DNA of 8,021 nt from assembly GCA_043424615.1 (NCBI GenBank), contig JBHWOX010000026.1:1-8021 (forward strand), written 5' to 3'. The notes beneath the pieces are model-generated. The model was not told the DNA's origin. It made no database searches and saw only the letters and a program-made list of their open reading frames with translations. This document shows positions 6,589-8,021 of the stretch, piece by piece (position 1 is the stretch's first letter; each line of letters starts with the position of its first letter). The position numbers and the translations under genes are program-made. Origin of the DNA: JAUNQW01 sp043424615. GTDB taxonomy: Bacteria > Bacillota > Bacilli > Lactobacillales > Carnobacteriaceae_A.

Positions 6589-7260
6589 TTAAATATTTCC
6601 TAACAGCATACCCACCGCAAAGGCGACCAAGGCGGCTAGCCCTCCGACTGCTAGCATCTCAAAGCCACTTCTTATCCCATTGACCGCCGTTACCTTAGAT
6701 TTTAAAGCCCCTAAAATAAATAAGACTACGGCCGTTAAGAGGATTGACAAGCTTAAGGAATGTTCTCTTAAAGGCTCTATAAATTGACCTAAGATGAAGG
6801 CAAGTAAAGGAACCAAACCAAAAATGAAAAATGATAAGAAAGTCACCAGGGCGTTATGTAAGGGGGCATTTTCTTCTGCATTCAGATTACTCAATTGAAG
6901 AAATTTTTGCCGGTCTTCAACATCATAGTTGGCAAGCATATCCAATATCATATACTGGTCTTCTTTTTTTAAGTCTATAAGATTTAATTTTTGACCGAGA
7001 TAAGTTCGAGCTTGAGACCCGCTTAAATTTTCTTTTTCCTTATTCTTAAGCTTCTTTTGGTACTCTTCTTCAGATTTTGTTGATAAGTAATCACCCACAG
7101 CCATAGAAAAACCATCAGCTAAAAGATTTGAAAATCCTAAAATAATGATGACTTTGACCGTTAGTTTGGCTCCAACAACACCGGAAACCACGGCAAAGGT
7201 CGTAATCACTCCGTCCAAACCACCGTAAACCATCGATTTCACATATTTCCCGATTTTCAT
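6589..7260 (-). CDS. VIT/CCC1-family metal transporter (iron/manganese)
   Basis: A 223-residue integral membrane protein of the vacuolar iron transporter family, whose eukaryotic members move Fe2+/Mn2+ out of the cytosol in exchange for protons. Residues 12-31 form TM1 with the family signature GGLDGVITTFAVVSGVVGA (Asp16 conserved). TM2 contains NLLADGFSMAVGDYLS (about 45-60, with Met53). A cytosolic, Glu/Lys-rich helical segment at about 61-132 (SEEEYQKKLKNKEKE) corresponds to the metal-binding domain. Three more membrane segments follow at about 135-158, 170-186 and 200-221 (RSGFEMLAVGGLAALVAF). Two starts are possible: this ATG, 12 bases after AGGAG, or an in-frame GTG at 7269, only 3 bases after it. 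I prefer the ATG because the GTG is too close, but am not certain. It heads the operon with the polyphosphate:AMP phosphotransferase, a pairing that suggests coupling of metal handling and polyphosphate. Metal and direction are inferred from the family only. Confidence 0.88.
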   Translation of the reverse strand: MKIGKYVKSMVYGGLDGVITTFAVVSGVVGAKLTVKVIIILGFSNLLADGFSMAVGDYLSTKSEEEYQKKLKNKEKENLSGSQARTYLGQKLNLIDLKKEDQYMILDMLANYDVEDRQKFLQLSNLNAEENAPLHNALVTFLSFFIFGLVPLLAFILGQFIEPLREHSLSLSILLTAVVLFILGALKSKVTAVNGIRSGFEMLAVGGLAALVAFAVGMLLGNI

Positions 7261-7270
7261 CCCTGTCACT

Positions 7271-7277
7271 CTCTCCT
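7271..7277 (-). promoter_or_regulatory. Ribosome binding site of the VIT gene
   Basis: The minus strand reads AGGAGAG. Its AGGAG core (7273-7277) is 3 bases from a GTG start (7269) and 12 bases from an ATG start (7260). Neither spacing is ideal, so the start remains ambiguous by three residues. Confidence 0.6.
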
Positions 7278-7288
7278 ATGCATTTCAT

Positions 7289-7307
7289 TCATTTTAACTT
7301 AAAATGA
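7289..7307. promoter_or_regulatory. Perfect 19-bp palindrome, operator candidate between VIT operon and second PPK2 gene
   Basis: TCATTTTAA at 7289-7297 and TTAAAATGA at 7299-7307 are perfect 9-base arms around a single central C. The 9-1-9 layout is the layout of Fur-family operators (Fur, PerR, Zur), though the bases do not match the classic Fur or PerR consensus. On the minus strand it contains TAAAAT (7291-7296), a fair -10 hexamer for the VIT operon, with a poor -35 (TTTATT) at 7314-7319. A repressor bound here would block that promoter. Confidence 0.5.
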
Positions 7308-7324
7308 GACTGAAATAAATTCTA

Positions 7325-7355
7325 TTAGCAAGCACAATGGCTTTTATTTTATACT
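7325..7355 (+). promoter_or_regulatory. Possible promoter of the second PPK2 gene
   Basis: TATACT at 7350-7355 (5 of 6 matches to TATAAT) has a TTAGCA at 7325-7330 as the best -35 candidate (4 of 6), with a rather long 19-base spacer. The transcription start would be near 7362, just before AGGAGAGG (7376-7383). Weak evidence. Confidence 0.3.
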
Positions 7356-7389
7356 AATACTATCGACAGAAAGTTAGGAGAGGATATTT

Positions 7390-8021
7390 ATGAGCTTTGA
7401 AAGTTTTGAAGATTTTGAAATTACAGGTCAATCCATTGATTTAGAAGATTTTCCATGCTCTGTACATAACGATGAAGAGGATGAGAAAGTCAAGGATGAA
7501 TTATTCAATACATGGGTTCCTCAAATGGCCGAGCTCCACCAAAAACTATTTGCGGAAGAAAAATCAGGGATCATTGTTGTTCTCCAAGCCTTGGATGCAG
7601 CAGGAAAAGATGAAATCATTGAATATATTTTTTCATCCCTCATCCCACAATCCATTAAAGTGACATCTTTTCAGCAACCGACTGATGAGGAAAAAAGTCA
7701 TGATTTCCTATGGCGGATGTCTAAAGGAATGCCCGAACGAGGAGAATTGGCCATATTAAATCGTTCTTATTATGAAGATATTATTGCTCCAGTGGTTCAT
7801 GATTCCCTAGAAGACAGCAAATTACCTGAAGAAATTAAAAAAATGAAGATATTCTTGAAAAAAGAATCCAGCAACTAAAAAATTATGAAAAATATTTAAG
7901 CGAAAATGGCTTCCCTGTCGTCAAATTTTTCTTTAATTTATCCAAAGATAAGCAAGCGGAGCGCTTAATTGAACGCATTGAAAATCCTGAAAAAAATTAT
8001 GAATTTTCTCCATCTGAGTCA
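7390..8021 (+). pseudogene. ppk2: PPK2-family polyphosphate:nucleotide kinase, frame broken at an A7 run and cut by the window end
   Basis: A single-domain PPK2 with a good Shine-Dalgarno (AGGAGAGG, 7376-7383) 6 bases before its ATG. Walker A is VLQALDAAGKDEII (Asp69, Gly72, Lys73). VTSFQQPTDEE (91-101) and HDFLWRMSKGMPERGE (104-119) follow, then a Walker B-like ILNRSYYEDI (122-131). This layout matches the single-domain, class III-like group (polyphosphate:nucleotide phosphotransferase), some members of which phosphorylate both NMPs and NDPs. Frame 1 ends at a TAA at 7876-7878 after 162 residues. The homology continues in the -1 frame from 7842: NEDILEKRIQQLKNYEKYLS, GFPVVKFFFNLSKDKQAERL and ENPEKNYEFSP. 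One extra A in the run at 7837-7843 would join the two parts into 211 residues up to the edge. The break could be a sequencing error, a real disruption or slippage control. The gene is divergent from the VIT operon. Confidence 0.8.

Noticed and set aside
7472..7663. 63-codon open frame on the plus strand in another frame of the second PPK2 gene
   Set aside because: It overlaps the Walker A region of PPK2 in a different frame. Its product is a low-complexity, basic shadow.
7837..7845. Programmed -1 ribosomal frameshift in PPK2
   Set aside because: AAA-AAA can slip, but the site lacks a full X-XXY-YYZ heptamer and I see no stable hairpin or upstream Shine-Dalgarno stimulator. Kept only as an alternative to error or mutation.

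Overview
The window is AT-rich, densely packed bacterial chromosome. It uses Firmicutes-type Shine-Dalgarno sequences (AGGAG/GGGAGG) throughout, and its gene families fit a low-GC Gram-positive of the Lactobacillales type. An Aerococcaceae-like organism is my best guess, but that is an inference from gene content and not a species call. I see no phage, IS, CRISPR, tRNA or rRNA signal. No gene-free stretch exceeds about 165 bases.

Layout from left to right. (1) Positions 1-2160, minus strand, hold a two-gene unit. A lipoprotein that fuses a solute-binding domain to a von Willebrand A (VWA) domain is followed one base later by an XpaC-type membrane protein that runs off the left edge. The promoter region (about 2201-2263) carries evenly spaced TTTACA-like repeats that look like a PhoP (phosphate starvation) operator. 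(2) Positions 2298-3812, minus strand, hold an atypical pyruvate kinase with an extra N-terminal domain, no C-terminal regulatory domain, and active-site residues of the K+-independent kind. (3) Positions 3975-5063, plus strand, hold a MetI-type cystathionine gamma-synthase/O-acetylhomoserine thiolyase, divergent from the pyruvate kinase. It ends at a strong hairpin terminator shared with the convergent neighbour. (4) Positions 5102-7260, minus strand, hold a two-gene operon: a VIT/CCC1-family iron/manganese transporter followed 14 bases later by a two-domain polyphosphate:AMP phosphotransferase (PPK2 class II). (5) From 7390 to the right edge, plus strand, lies a second, single-domain PPK2 kinase. 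It is divergent from the VIT operon and its frame is broken by one missing base in a run of seven A's.

How the pieces may work together: two polyphosphate-dependent nucleotide kinases (AMP to ADP, and NDP/NMP phosphorylation) flank a metal transporter, and a perfect 19-bp palindrome lies between the divergent transcripts. Together with the probable PhoP boxes on the VWA/xpaC unit, this suggests a locus concerned with phosphate, polyphosphate and metal homeostasis. The gene families are well supported by the sequence. The link between them and the operator assignments are inference.
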